Origin: Paenibacillus sp. FSL W8-0426 | Lineage (GTDB): Bacteria > Bacillota > Bacilli > Paenibacillales > Paenibacillaceae | Assembly: GCF_037969725.1 (NCBI RefSeq) | Contig: NZ_CP150203.1 | Location: 2,558,001 to 2,622,000, forward strand | DNA length: 64,000 bases | Direction: 5' to 3' | Part shown: in pieces, positions 1 through 8,890 of the stretch | How positions within the stretch are numbered: position 1 is the first letter of the stretch | Layout of the letters: each line of letters begins with the position of its first letter | Notes under the pieces: generated by a model | Databases searched by the model: none | What the model saw: the letters and a program-made list of their open reading frames with translations, nothing else | What the model was told of the DNA's origin: nothing | Position numbers and translations under genes: made by a program

Positions 1-848
1 AATTGGGACAAAACGTCGAAGCGGTGCGCCTGGGAGAAGTAAATGGCGAAACGCAATACGCGCTTGATTTCTTCAAAGTGGATGCTCCGCGTTTGATTAG
101 CACGGCCGCCAACGAAGTGAACAACGTAATCCTCGTCGACCACAACGAGCGCCAGCAAAGCGTTAGCGACATTGCGGACGTTACCGTGGTTGAGGTCATC
201 GACCATCACCGCATCGCGAATTTCGAGACAAGCCAGCCGCTTTATTTCCGTGCAGAGCCTGTCGGTTGCACCGCAACCATCCTGAACAAGCTTTACAAGG
301 AAAACGGCGTGGAAATCAGCGCGCCGATCGCCGGCCTGATGTTGTCCGCGATCATTTCCGACTCCCTGCTCTTCAAATCGCCGACTTGCACCGAGCAGGA
401 CGTTGCAGCAGCTCGCGAACTGGCAGCCATCGCTGGCGTGGATGCGGACAGCTACGGCCTGGATATGTTGAAAGCCGGCGCAGACCTGAGCCAAAAAACG
501 ATTGCCGAGCTGATCTCCCTCGATGCCAAAGAATTTTCGATGGGACAAGCCAAAGTCGAAATCGCTCAAGTCAATGCGGTTGACGTGAACGACGTGCTCG
601 TGAAGCAGCCTGAGCTTCAAGCTGCGATCGAGGCGATCATTTCCAGTAAAGGGCTGGACCTGTTCGTATTTGTCGTAACGGATATTTTGAACAACGATTC
701 TGTTGCCCTGGCATACGGAGCTTCCGCCCATGCTGTCGAGAAAGCATACAATGTCACGCTGAACGACAGTAAAGCGCTGCTGAAAGGCGTTGTATCCCGC
801 AAATCGCAAATCGTACCGGTGCTGACCGAAGCATTCAACAACCTGTAA
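1..848 (+). CDS. ppaC: Manganese-dependent inorganic pyrophosphatase, 5'-truncated by window edge
   Basis: Family II (DHH-type) pyrophosphatase that hydrolyses PPi to two phosphates in the cytoplasm. The visible part contains the VDHNERQQS stretch, the DHH motif in [12 protein letters not shown], and the [13 protein letters not shown] region, followed by the DHHA2 domain ending in the [10 protein letters not shown] substrate loop. The sequence matches the B. subtilis PpaC pattern nearly residue by residue. About 30 N-terminal residues, including the first metal-binding motif (GHxNPDTD in the family), lie upstream of the window. The TTG at position 3 is therefore an internal leucine codon, not a start. 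A hairpin terminator follows, so it is probably the last gene of its transcript. Confidence 0.96.
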   Translation, partial: LGQNVEAVRLGEVNGETQYALDFFKVDAPRLISTAANEVNNVILVDHNERQQSVSDIADVTVVEVIDHHRIANFETSQPLYFRAEPVGCTATILNKLYKENGVEISAPIAGLMLSAIISDSLLFKSPTCTEQDVAAARELAAIAGVDADSYGLDMLKAGADLSQKTIAELISLDAKEFSMGQAKVEIAQVNAVDVNDVLVKQPELQAAIEAIISSKGLDLFVFVVTDILNNDSVALAYGASAHAVEKAYNVTLNDSKALLKGVVSRKSQIVPVLTEAFNNL

Positions 849-883
849 TCGGATTCGGTACAAGCGCGATCTGTCGCGTATGT

Positions 884-927
884 AAGCCTGCTCTGATCCT
901 CAAAGGGTCAGGTCAGGCTTTTGTTTT
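884..927 (+). terminator. Rho-independent terminator after ppaC
   Basis: The left arm starting AAGCCTG pairs with the right arm ending CAGGCTT, with minor mismatches in the middle. A TTGTTTT tract follows. It separates ppaC from the IF-3-like gene. Confidence 0.8.
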
Positions 928-959
928 CATTTCATGAATGATAAGGAGGCTGGACAGGC

Positions 960-1451
960 ATGATCAAAAACGAAAAAATCAAAGCAACCGAAGTGGCGTT
1001 GACCGGGCTGAACGGAGAAGACCTTGGCATCGTATCCACTCGGGAAGCCCTCGCACTGGCTAAACAGCATAAAGTGGACCTTGTCTGCATGTCGCTGATG
1101 ACAAGCCCCCCGCCTTGCCGGCTGATTGGAGCAGGCGCGGCCAGGCAGGAAGCTGAGCAAGAGAAGAAAAAGGCCGGGAAATCACCGGATAAACGCAAAG
1201 TAAAAGAGATCCGGCTCAATCTGCAGATGGAGGACCATGACCGGGACGTAAAACAGACTCAGGCGGAGCGGATTCTTAAAAATGGCGATTCGGTCAAACT
1301 GGTCATTCAAGTGAAAGGCGGAAAGGAAGGTACCGCCGGCAAGGAATGGGCAGAGCAGTTGTGCAAGTCATTGGCAGAGTTTGGAATCCCAGCAACCGGC
1401 ATTCAAGTCAGCGGCAAGCAGGTTGCCGTCCAGATCGACCCCCGAACGTAA
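960..1451 (+). CDS. Divergent translation initiation factor IF-3 paralogue
   Basis: 163 residues with the two-domain IF-3 layout: an N-terminal part opening MIKNEKIKATEV, a Lys-rich linker around residues 60-80, and a C-terminal part with the KVKEIRLN segment. IF-3 binds the 30S subunit and controls start-codon selection. Two signatures are altered. The family RIMDYGKFR motif reads RLIGAGAAR, and the C-domain RFRGRE motif reads QVKGGKE. Canonical infC is followed by rpmI and rplT; here the gene stands alone between two terminators. AAGGAGG at 943-949 supports the ATG at 960. I read it as a second, specialised IF-3-like protein; whether it binds ribosomes is unknown. Confidence 0.85.
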   Translation: MIKNEKIKATEVALTGLNGEDLGIVSTREALALAKQHKVDLVCMSLMTSPPPCRLIGAGAARQEAEQEKKKAGKSPDKRKVKEIRLNLQMEDHDRDVKQTQAERILKNGDSVKLVIQVKGGKEGTAGKEWAEQLCKSLAEFGIPATGIQVSGKQVAVQIDPRT

Positions 1452-1481
1452 TGGGAGCGCATTGTGCAAGGCATAACGGAT

Positions 1482-1527
1482 CAACCCCCGGAGGAAGCAG
1501 TCGTTTTGCTTTCCGGGGGTCTTTTTC
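1482..1527 (+). terminator. Terminator after the IF-3 paralogue
   Basis: ACCCCCGGA pairs with TCCGGGGGT. Inner bases GGAAGCA and TGCTT extend the stem, and CTTTTTC follows. Confidence 0.9.
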
Positions 1528-1550
1528 AATATGAACTTGCATCACGTATG

Positions 1551-2378
1551 CTACACTCTCAAATAACGGCTTCTACCCACGCGTACGTACAGCTGCCCAG
1601 GCAAGACCGGGGTGGTTGCCTCCTGGGCGTTGTTCGACGGGTTACTTTTGGCAAAGCGCGAAAGGTACAGGAAATCCGGATAAATAATCATATCCATCAA
1701 ATAGGCGGAGGTTCTGCTGCCGGGAACACGGTTCTGGTTCAAAATGTGAATGATGTCTTGGCCCGACGCGATGCCGATGCCATGTCCATAATACCAGTCC
1801 TCTCGAAGCATGATGGTATTTTCGCCTTGCCACTCCGGCGTTTCCGGAGAAACATCGGGATTTTTGAAGTATAATACGTCGCCGGGGAGAGCAAACTGCT
1901 TGCCGTTTTTTTCGGTCAACCGCAGGTCGCTGTCATAATGCCAGTCGAACAGGAGCAGATCGTGAAATAGCGAATTGAAAGCGTCCTCCCGTATGCTGCC
2001 CAGTACCCCGCCATAAAGGACGATAACGGCAGCGGTCGCGCATTCAAATCCGTACAAATGGCCATTCTGCCAAATATCCCGAATACCGGCGGCAGGGGTC
2101 ACGTTTGGTTTCAGCTCAAAACCACCTTGCCGGGTACGATTCCAAAACATCGGATTACATCGCGAATTTTCGAACGTGGAGAAGCTGGCGCCGCTGGCAT
2201 TCAAGCCTTCTGCGGCTTCTACAAGGGAGGATCTGAGGTCCCATTCAAAGTGAAGATGCTCCATGGACTGATAAGCATAGACGTGGGGGCTGTCTTGGAG
2301 CTTCTGAAGCCAGTGCCATTGGAAATCCGTCCATTCCTGCCGATCCAGATGGATGGGCCGATTGGCTACGAGAATCAT
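1551..2378 (-). CDS. tgl: Protein-glutamine gamma-glutamyltransferase (spore-coat transglutaminase)
   Basis: Tgl forms epsilon-(gamma-glutamyl)lysine cross-links between spore-coat proteins late in sporulation. The 275-residue product matches the Bacillus Tgl family (about 245 residues). It has the catalytic Cys113 in GFECATA and the later LLFDWHYDSDL and GDVLYFKNPD blocks, as well as WYYGHGIGI. The product is slightly longer at the C-terminus than the B. subtilis enzyme. AAGGAGGT at about 2387-2394 (minus strand) supports the ATG. The gene stands alone, convergent with the IF-3 paralogue and divergent from the histidine kinase. Its presence is evidence for a spore former. Confidence 0.95.
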   Translation of the reverse strand: MILVANRPIHLDRQEWTDFQWHWLQKLQDSPHVYAYQSMEHLHFEWDLRSSLVEAAEGLNASGASFSTFENSRCNPMFWNRTRQGGFELKPNVTPAAGIRDIWQNGHLYGFECATAAVIVLYGGVLGSIREDAFNSLFHDLLLFDWHYDSDLRLTEKNGKQFALPGDVLYFKNPDVSPETPEWQGENTIMLREDWYYGHGIGIASGQDIIHILNQNRVPGSRTSAYLMDMIIYPDFLYLSRFAKSNPSNNAQEATTPVLPGQLYVRVGRSRYLRV

Positions 2379-2542
2379 GCGCTTTAACCTCCTTCAATCC
2401 CGTAATGTCGATTCATGCAAAAAAAATGCCTTCTGCTCGTTTAAGGACAGCCAGGGATGGGGTACTACTCTATAGATGATGTTATGTTTGATCCTGACAG
2501 TTGATTACGGAAAAACCGATTCGGAAAGAAGGGGGATGAGCA

Positions 2543-5050
2543 ATGTCGAATTCGATTAGCGAAAACCGTTCGCTCTTTGAGCAGTTATATAAGCATGCAC
2601 CCATCGGCATTGCTGTGGCATCACATGTGAATGGACTGTGGCTTCAATTGAATCCCGCATTCTGTCAAATGCTTGGATATGAGGAAGCGGAGTTGACGGA
2701 TACTCCGGTTACTGATCTGTTGTTTCCTGAAGATGTCGACATGGAGCGCTTTCGCTGCGAATGCTGGGACATGGCGAATGGACTCACGCAAATGTTTGAA
2801 ACGGAACTGCGATTGATCCGAAAAAACGGAAGCTTGGTATGGGCGACGGTTCGTGCCTGCATCGTCAAAGATGAAACATCCGGCAAACCGCTCTATTTGC
2901 TTGTGCAGGCTGTAGATATCACCAAGCAGAAGGAGGCGGAGAAGCGAATGTGCGAACAACGTGGGCAGCTGGAAGAGAGCGGCCGAATCTCCCGTATGCT
3001 CACGGAGGTTTCGCCAGACCTCATTGCCATTCATCAAGCCGATGCACAGCGGACCTTCAAATACGTATCGCCAGCCTGTCGCCATATGCTCGGATATGAA
3101 CCTGAAGAGATGGTGGGCATGCCTGGCATGTTCTGCATTCATCCGGAGGATATATCGCTTGTGCAAACGTATCTTAATGCGCAAATTCAAGGCCTGGTTC
3201 CCGAACGGATCACGTATCGCCTTGTCCGAAAAAACGGAAGCTGTATTTGGGCGGAGACCATCACCCATTACGTCTACGGTTCAAACGGGGAGCTGAAGGA
3301 AATTATAGCGGTGACTCGGGATATTACGGCGAGCAAACAACAACAGCTCAGTCTGGAAGAATATCGGTCCTTGTTCGACTGCAATCCGCTTGGCGTCGCC
3401 TCATTGGACTTGGATGGCAAACTGCTCAAAGCCAATATGGGGCAGGAACAATTGACAGGCCATACCCGCGAGGAATTATTGATGAGCTCTTTCGAACAAC
3501 TGATCGACCCCGCTGACCTGGACAAGACGAAATACCATTTTGAAGAGACCGTAAAGGGAAAGGCCCAGCGCTATGAAATCGGCTTGATTCACAAGGATGG
3601 CCACCGGATTGAAGCGAGCGTGATCAACTTGCCGATTGTGATGGAAAACAGGGTGGTCGGCGTATACGGCATTACCAGTGACATTACCGAATCCAAGCGG
3701 TATGTGGAAGAAATCGAAAATTTGAGCTATGAACGGGCGTTGATCCTGAATGCGATGTCTGAAGGGGTCATCGGCCTGGATCAGGATGGGCATTTGATTT
3801 TTGCGAATCCGGCCGCGGTTCAAATGATGGAATTTTGCCCCTCAACGCTGAACGGCAGACCGCTTGAGGAAATTATGCTGCAGATGCAAAGCGCGGGCAT
3901 TCCGTATTCGGCACGCTCCAACCCGATCTTGCAGGCCGTGAAGAACGGCCGGAGCCTGCCTCGGTCGGAGGCAATATTTTGGAGGCAGGACGGGTCCAGT
4001 TTCCTGGCCGAATTCCAGTTGAAGCCGATTATGGACCAAGGAAAAGTTCGCGGAGGGGTGCTCGTTTTTCGCGACATGACGTCGGTGAACGAGATTATTC
4101 GCGCCAAGGAAGCGGCCGAGCATGCAGACAGGGCTAAATCGGAGTTCCTGGCCGTGATGAGCCATGAGCTTCGAACACCGCTTAACGGAATTATGGGCAT
4201 GGCCCATCTATTGAAAGACACGGAAATGAATGAGGAGCAGCAAGGCTATGTGGATATTATGATCCAGAGCGGGGAATCTTTGCTGCACATTCTTAACGAA
4301 ATTCTTGATTTCAGCAAAATCGAGGCAGGTCGGATGGAGCTGATCCACGACGTTGTCGACATTCGAGCGATGCTTCGGGGCGTCGTGAATCTGTTCACTC
4401 CCAAGGCGGCCGAAAAGAAAGTCGCCATCGGTTATGAGATCGGGGAGGACGTTCCGGATGCCATGTTCGGTGACGAGACGCGCATTAAACAAGTGCTGAT
4501 CAACCTGCTCGGCAATGCCGTCAAATTTACGGATCGAGGTAACATTCAAGTGAGCGTAGATCTGCATGGTAATGGCTCGGATGGAAGCAAGGCACGGCTT
4601 GTCTTTAAGGTCAAGGACACGGGCATCGGCATTCCGCTGGACAAACAGCACCAGTTGTTCCAATCCTTTTCGCAGCTGGATCCGGCCATTAACCGGAAAT
4701 ACGGAGGAACCGGACTTGGGCTTGCGATCAGCAAAAAGCTGGTGGAATTGATGGGCGGCGCCATCGGCGTGCAGAGCGAAACCAACAAAGGAGCCGAATT
4801 TCAATTCACGCTGGAATTGGAGCGATGGTCCGACGACCGCTGCGAAACGGAATCCGTTTCAACAGGTGCGAAGGAATCTGAAGCAGATCGACGGCAAGCT
4901 GCTTTGCCTGAGCAAAAGCAAAAATTGGAGTCGCATGCACCCGAACTCCATATCCTTGTTGCGGAAGACCGGTCCTTGAAACGTCCGTCTGAGGAAGAAA
5001 TGCTTCCCAAACCGGGTGGGATGTATGACATAGATGCAGAGCAGCTTTAA
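2543..5050 (+). CDS. Multi-PAS hybrid-type sensor histidine kinase with truncated receiver domain
   Basis: 835 residues, no membrane segment seen, so probably a cytoplasmic sensor. Four PAS domains follow each other (about 10-130, 150-265, 275-390, 395-510), then HisKA with phospho-acceptor His541 in MSHELRTPLNG. The HATPase domain has the N box (LINLLGNAVKFT), DTGIGI, and GGTGLGLAISKK. After residue about 800 a receiver domain begins (HILVAED) and reads through to GGMYDID, then stops. That covers only strand 1, helix 1 and strand 2, so the phospho-accepting Asp expected about 50 residues in is absent. The SD AAGGGGG lies before the ATG. No response regulator is adjacent. Ligand unknown. Confidence 0.92.
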   Translation: MSNSISENRSLFEQLYKHAPIGIAVASHVNGLWLQLNPAFCQMLGYEEAELTDTPVTDLLFPEDVDMERFRCECWDMANGLTQMFETELRLIRKNGSLVWATVRACIVKDETSGKPLYLLVQAVDITKQKEAEKRMCEQRGQLEESGRISRMLTEVSPDLIAIHQADAQRTFKYVSPACRHMLGYEPEEMVGMPGMFCIHPEDISLVQTYLNAQIQGLVPERITYRLVRKNGSCIWAETITHYVYGSNGELKEIIAVTRDITASKQQQLSLEEYRSLFDCNPLGVASLDLDGKLLKANMGQEQLTGHTREELLMSSFEQLIDPADLDKTKYHFEETVKGKAQRYEIGLIHKDGHRIEASVINLPIVMENRVVGVYGITSDITESKRYVEEIENLSYERALILNAMSEGVIGLDQDGHLIFANPAAVQMMEFCPSTLNGRPLEEIMLQMQSAGIPYSARSNPILQAVKNGRSLPRSEAIFWRQDGSSFLAEFQLKPIMDQGKVRGGVLVFRDMTSVNEIIRAKEAAEHADRAKSEFLAVMSHELRTPLNGIMGMAHLLKDTEMNEEQQGYVDIMIQSGESLLHILNEILDFSKIEAGRMELIHDVVDIRAMLRGVVNLFTPKAAEKKVAIGYEIGEDVPDAMFGDETRIKQVLINLLGNAVKFTDRGNIQVSVDLHGNGSDGSKARLVFKVKDTGIGIPLDKQHQLFQSFSQLDPAINRKYGGTGLGLAISKKLVELMGGAIGVQSETNKGAEFQFTLELERWSDDRCETESVSTGAKESEADRRQAALPEQKQKLESHAPELHILVAEDRSLKRPSEEEMLPKPGGMYDIDAEQL

Positions 5051-5075
5051 GGCACATATGCATATCTGCGCAATC

Positions 5076-5115
5076 AAAAACCAAGCCGATCGCTGAGGAG
5101 ATCGGCTTGGTTTTT
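5076..5115. terminator. Perfect 16-bp bidirectional terminator
   Basis: Positions 5076-5091 (A5 then CCAAGCCGATC) pair perfectly with 5100-5115, ending in T5. The A5/T5 flanks let it serve both the kinase gene and the minus-strand KhtT-like gene. Confidence 0.93.
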
Positions 5116-5260
5116 GCGTGGTCAGTCCGGCATGCAGAATGACGGTTTGGAAGTCAGGACTAGCGCCGCATACGGGCTGCATTGCCCAACGGATCTTGCA
5201 TATCGTTTGGATAAAGGGACATTGTCCGGCAGCATCTCTCAGGATGCGATCATCGTGGAT

Positions 5261-5473
5261 TTAGGACCAGCCTCCGATAAGCCCGGAGAGCGTTACGCAT
5301 TCGTCGTCCTCCAATTCCGCGATGAGAGTAAGCTCGTCCTGGTCGTCCGGATCGACTGCAAACAATTCGCGTCGTCCGTCTTCATGTTTGATGATGACCA
5401 GCTGGTTGCCGCTTTTGGTGGAGAATTGATACTTTACTCCAATGCCAGGCAATGGGCATTCCCGGATGTTCAT
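5261..5473 (-). CDS. Truncated KhtT-like (TrkA-C-type) antiporter regulatory subunit
   Basis: 70 residues from the ATG at 5473, preceded by AGAGGTG; a GTG at 5485 is in frame but lies within that SD. The sequence MNIRECPLPGIG, then HEDGRREL and LSGLIGG, matches the N-terminal domain of KhtT (YhaT), which regulates the KhtU K+/H+ antiporter. Full-length KhtT is about 165 residues and carries an RCK_C nucleotide-binding domain. Here a stop falls right after the GLIGGW segment, and I could not find a clear RCK_C domain in any frame downstream (5114-5260). No antiporter gene is next to it. It is either a 3'-truncated relic or a naturally short form. Confidence 0.55.
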   Translation of the reverse strand: MNIRECPLPGIGVKYQFSTKSGNQLVIIKHEDGRRELFAVDPDDQDELTLIAELEDDECVTLSGLIGGWS

Positions 5474-5608
5474 GAAAAGGTTCACCTCTTTTTAACGATT
5501 CCTTCATCGATTGACCGTTCACACAGTACGGGTGTATTCTACTATTCCTTACAACGTTTGGCAAGTCGCAAATCGAATGCTGTCATTCTCTTGCATTTTT
5601 CGGTTAAC

Positions 5609-6343
5609 CTAGCTTTGATGCCGGCCCTTGTTTCGTTTGCGTCGAACCAGCCACCACGTGAGCAGTCCTGCGATCAGAGCCAAGCCGATGGCGGTGATGA
5701 TGATGATATTGCGGATGTTCGGGACCTGCACGGTCATGTCCAGTGTATTCGTTCCAAGGGGATCGACGTGCCAGACCAGTGTCTTGCCCCGATCTTCGAC
5801 TTCATCGGCATTGGAATCCTTGGCTTTGATCGGCAGGGTTAACTTGAAATCGAAGTTGACGTCTTTCAGCAATAGCTTTCTCAGAAATTCGGGCACTTTG
5901 CTGATCTGATCCTTGATTTCTCCGTCTGGCATGGATTCCATGGGGTCAGCAACCGCGGAGATATGATAGCTGTTAAAGAAGAAGCCGGGCGTTACGGAAT
6001 GGTCAATCTGAATTCCGGTAGGCAGGTTCGACAGGTCAAAGTCGGTCGAGCCTTTGCTCTCGTAATGGGCCTTGGCCGTCAACTGGCTGCGTTCCTTCTC
6101 GGTAGTGACTTCGGTGGTGAAACCGTTCCGTTTCAGTGCATCTCCGAGCAGGGGCAGCAAATTGTCCTGTCCGAGCTTTCCAAGCGCGGAGTCGGTTACC
6201 CCAAGCTTCAGGGTCAGGTCGGAGGAACCGTCCAGATTGACGTTCAAATGAGCCTCGCCGTCGGCGCAGGCCGACAAGAGGATCACCGTCATGGAAAGCA
6301 GCATTGCAAAACAACATTGGCGCAGTGATAAGCGAATCGACAT
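5609..6343 (-). CDS. LppM-like (DUF3153) lipoprotein with C-terminal membrane anchor
   Basis: 244 residues. An N-terminal signal peptide ends in the lipobox LLSAC, so lipid attachment to the Cys is expected. The extracellular beta-rich region begins AHLNVNLDGSSDLTLKLG, as in LppM/DUF3153 proteins. Near the C-terminus NIIIITAIGLALIAGLLTWW is a transmembrane helix followed by a basic RRKRNKGR tail. The topology is thus signal peptide, outer domain, single anchor. AGAAAGGTG supports the ATG at 6343; an in-frame upstream extension of 20 residues is not needed. The gene stands alone. Function unknown beyond the domain match. Confidence 0.75.
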   Translation of the reverse strand: MSIRLSLRQCCFAMLLSMTVILLSACADGEAHLNVNLDGSSDLTLKLGVTDSALGKLGQDNLLPLLGDALKRNGFTTEVTTEKERSQLTAKAHYESKGSTDFDLSNLPTGIQIDHSVTPGFFFNSYHISAVADPMESMPDGEIKDQISKVPEFLRKLLLKDVNFDFKLTLPIKAKDSNADEVEDRGKTLVWHVDPLGTNTLDMTVQVPNIRNIIIITAIGLALIAGLLTWWLVRRKRNKGRHQS

Positions 6344-6672
6344 TGCATTCACCTTTCTGATAAAATCATTCGTATATAAGTTCGGGGATGAGGAAATGGC
6401 CATTTCCCCGATCCAGACATCCAGTATACACCGTTCACGGACCGTATGGAAATTCGCGCATGATGCCGATTTGCTTGAAAACAGGGTAGAATTCCTGCGA
6501 AAAGGGAAAGATACATCATGGTCTACCGCATTTTTGCAGCGGATTTTCCGTCTGATTTTTAATAAAATTGCAGATGTCGCATTTTTGTCAATGTTCGGTT
6601 AAGCCAGATGTCGTTTCCCCGTGTAAACTGATATTATGTATGTTGAATAAACGGATGCAAGGAGGGTCATTC
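6344..6672. other. Intergenic region between LppM-like gene and small membrane peptide
   Basis: 329 bp between two divergent genes. It holds a 12-bp palindrome AAATGGCCATTT at about 6394-6407, with flanking CGGGG and CCCCG that extend it into a hairpin. The rest is AT-rich. It presumably contains both promoters, but no -35/-10 pair is convincing. Confidence 0.4.
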
Positions 6673-6765
6673 ATGGGTTACATCATTTTTTTGGTTGCCA
6701 TTATGGTCGTGGGCATGGTTGGTATGGGCTGGTTCTTCCAGATGGTCGACAAGGAGAAACACTAG
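6673..6765 (+). CDS. 30-residue single-helix membrane peptide
   Basis: The ATG at 6673 follows AAGGAGG with a 7-nt gap, an excellent ribosome binding site. The product starts MGYIIFLVAIMVVGMVGMGW and ends FFQMVDKEKH: one hydrophobic helix of about 20 residues and a short charged tail, probably facing the cytoplasm. It has its own upstream spacer and a downstream hairpin terminator, so it looks like a monocistronic gene. No family is recognised. Small membrane peptides of this sort often modulate larger membrane proteins, but nothing here names a partner. Confidence 0.6.
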   Translation: MGYIIFLVAIMVVGMVGMGWFFQMVDKEKH

Positions 6766-6803
6766 TGTTATCTGTTTGAAAAGTTGAAACAGGGACAAGC
6801 TTA

Positions 6804-6846
6804 TAAAGCCGGCTTCGCGATTCATGCGAGGGTGGCTTGTTTGCTA
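6804..6846 (+). terminator. Probable terminator after the membrane peptide
   Basis: AAGCC/GGCTT outer and CTTCGC/GCGAGG inner stems, followed by TTGTTTG. The U-tract is weak. Confidence 0.5.
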
Positions 6847-7035
6847 TGCGAAAAGTGCGGGTCTATCGATGAATCTGACATGAAAGCGTAAAAGAAATCA
6901 CCCTGCATGTCCGAAGATTTGACCTTTGGATAAATATTTTTCGTAAAGATGGGATTTTTAGGTTTCTCTTTTGTATAATAGGGGGAGTCACTCGGGGTTT
7001 GCCCGAAATATTCCCATTTGGAAAGGGTGTACATA

Positions 7036-8730
7036 ATGAAATTCAGTGAATATACGTATACGCGTCCCGATCTCGAGCAGATCAAAGAGTCCTTTCGGGA
7101 ACTGTTGAAAGGGTTTGAACAATCGGAATCTTTCGAAGAACAGAGCGGCTACATGGATCGAATCAATGCATTGCGCAGTGATTTCGAGACGCAGGCACAG
7201 CTTGTTTACATCCGTCACTCCATTGACACCAATGATGAGTTCTACAAAGCCGAGCAGGATTTTCTGGATGATAGCGCGCCGATCATTCAGGAGTATGTAA
7301 CCGATTTTTACCGCGCATTGGTGAATTCCAAGTTCCGCAGCAAGCTGGAAGAGAAGTGGGGCACGCAATTGTTCCGCTTAGCCGAGCTTTCGCTCAAAAC
7401 GTTCAGCCCGGAAGTCATTGAAGACCTGCAGAAGGAAAACAAACTTTCGACCGAATACAACCAATTGATCGCGTCGGCGAAAATTCCGTTCGAAGGCGAA
7501 GAGCGCACGCTTCCGCAGCTGCTTCCGTTCGAATTGTCGACGGACCGCTCCATGCGCGAACGCGCTTCGGCAGCCCGTTATGCTTTCATGGCCGAGCATG
7601 AAACGGAATTCGACCGCATCTATGACGAATTGGTCAAAGTGCGGACGCAGATCGCCAAAAAGCTCGGATATCCATCGTACGTGGAGATGGGCTATGACCG
7701 CATGAACCGTACGGATTACAACGCCGACATGGTCGCGAATTTCAGGGCCCAGGTCCGCGATTACATCGTGCCGGTGGCTTCCAAGCTGAGAGAGCGCCAG
7801 CGCAGCCGGATCGGCGTGGATACGTTGTATTTCTACGATCAGGGATTCAGCTTCCCTACAGGCAATCCGACGCCGAAAGGCGACCCGGACTGGATTATCG
7901 AAAACGGCAAAAAAATGTACAACGAGCTGTCGCCGGAAACGGGTGCATTTTTCGAAATGATGACCGAGAACGAACTGATGGACCTGGTCAGCAAAAAAGG
8001 CAAACAAGGCGGCGGCTACTGCACGTTCCTGAATGACTACAAAGTGCCGTTCATTTTCTCCAACTTTAATGGTACATCGGGCGATATCGACGTGTTGACC
8101 CATGAAGCGGGCCATGCCTTCCAGGTATATGAGAGCCGCAACTTCGAAGTGCCGGAATACAACTGGCCAACCTATGAATCCGCAGAAATCCATTCCATGA
8201 GCATGGAGTTTTTCACCTATCCGTGGATGGAATCGTTTTTCAAGGAAGATACGGACAAATACAAGTTCGACCACTTGTCCTCCGCGCTGCTGTTCATTCC
8301 GTATGGCGTAGCCGTGGATGAGTTCCAGCATTTCGTGTATGCGAACCCGGACGCGACGCCTGCCGAGCGCAAGCAGGCGTGGCGCAATATCGAGAAAACG
8401 TACCTGCCGCATATCAATTACAAGGATAACGAATACTTGGAGCGCGGCGGATTCTGGCATAAGCAGGGCCATATTTTCGCCTCGCCGTTCTATTACATCG
8501 ATTACACGCTTGCGCAAATTTGCGCGTTCCAATTCTGGAAGCGCAGCAACGAGGATATGGCTTCTGCATGGGCGGATTACCTGACCTTGTGCCGAGCTGG
8601 CGGCAGCCGTTCCTTTACAGGTCTGGTCGAGTTGGCCGGATTGATTTCCCCGTTCGAGGACGGATGCGTTTCCTCCGTCATTGGCGATATCGAAGCTTGG
8701 CTCGATGGAGTCGACGACAAAGCGTTGTAA
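7036..8730 (+). CDS. M3 family oligoendopeptidase
   Basis: 564 residues, the usual length of the Bacilli M3 (thimet-like) oligoendopeptidases. These are cytoplasmic zinc enzymes that cut short peptides. The HEAGH zinc motif is at residues 356-360 (THEAGHAFQVYES), and the third ligand lies in ESAEIHSMSMEFF. The late active-site Tyr/His region is GHIFASPFYYIDY. GGAAAGGGTG precedes the ATG at 7036; the in-frame GTG at 7018 lies too close to that SD. It is monocistronic, with a terminator at 8832. Confidence 0.93.
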   Translation: MKFSEYTYTRPDLEQIKESFRELLKGFEQSESFEEQSGYMDRINALRSDFETQAQLVYIRHSIDTNDEFYKAEQDFLDDSAPIIQEYVTDFYRALVNSKFRSKLEEKWGTQLFRLAELSLKTFSPEVIEDLQKENKLSTEYNQLIASAKIPFEGEERTLPQLLPFELSTDRSMRERASAARYAFMAEHETEFDRIYDELVKVRTQIAKKLGYPSYVEMGYDRMNRTDYNADMVANFRAQVRDYIVPVASKLRERQRSRIGVDTLYFYDQGFSFPTGNPTPKGDPDWIIENGKKMYNELSPETGAFFEMMTENELMDLVSKKGKQGGGYCTFLNDYKVPFIFSNFNGTSGDIDVLTHEAGHAFQVYESRNFEVPEYNWPTYESAEIHSMSMEFFTYPWMESFFKEDTDKYKFDHLSSALLFIPYGVAVDEFQHFVYANPDATPAERKQAWRNIEKTYLPHINYKDNEYLERGGFWHKQGHIFASPFYYIDYTLAQICAFQFWKRSNEDMASAWADYLTLCRAGGSRSFTGLVELAGLISPFEDGCVSSVIGDIEAWLDGVDDKAL

Positions 8731-8831
8731 GGTAATGGAATGCCGAATGCGGCAAGTTGAATGGACGATTATCCCGTATAAAGGGGTGAACGGATACGAA
8801 AGATAACACGAAAGCATTCTGAGGCATAGAC

Positions 8832-8849
8832 GGCTGATCAGCCTTTTTT
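8832..8849 (+). terminator. Short terminator after the oligoendopeptidase
   Basis: GGCTGATCAGCC is self-complementary with a four-base loop, followed by T6. Confidence 0.6.
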
Positions 8850-8890
8850 ATCCCTGAAGCAGCTCATGCAAAGAATGCGAGGTTATTCGA

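Noticed and set aside
7378..8817. Minus-strand open frame of 479 codons
   Set aside because: Lies antisense to the M3 oligoendopeptidase, whose HEAGH motif and length are clear. No SD and a His/Arg-rich shadow composition.
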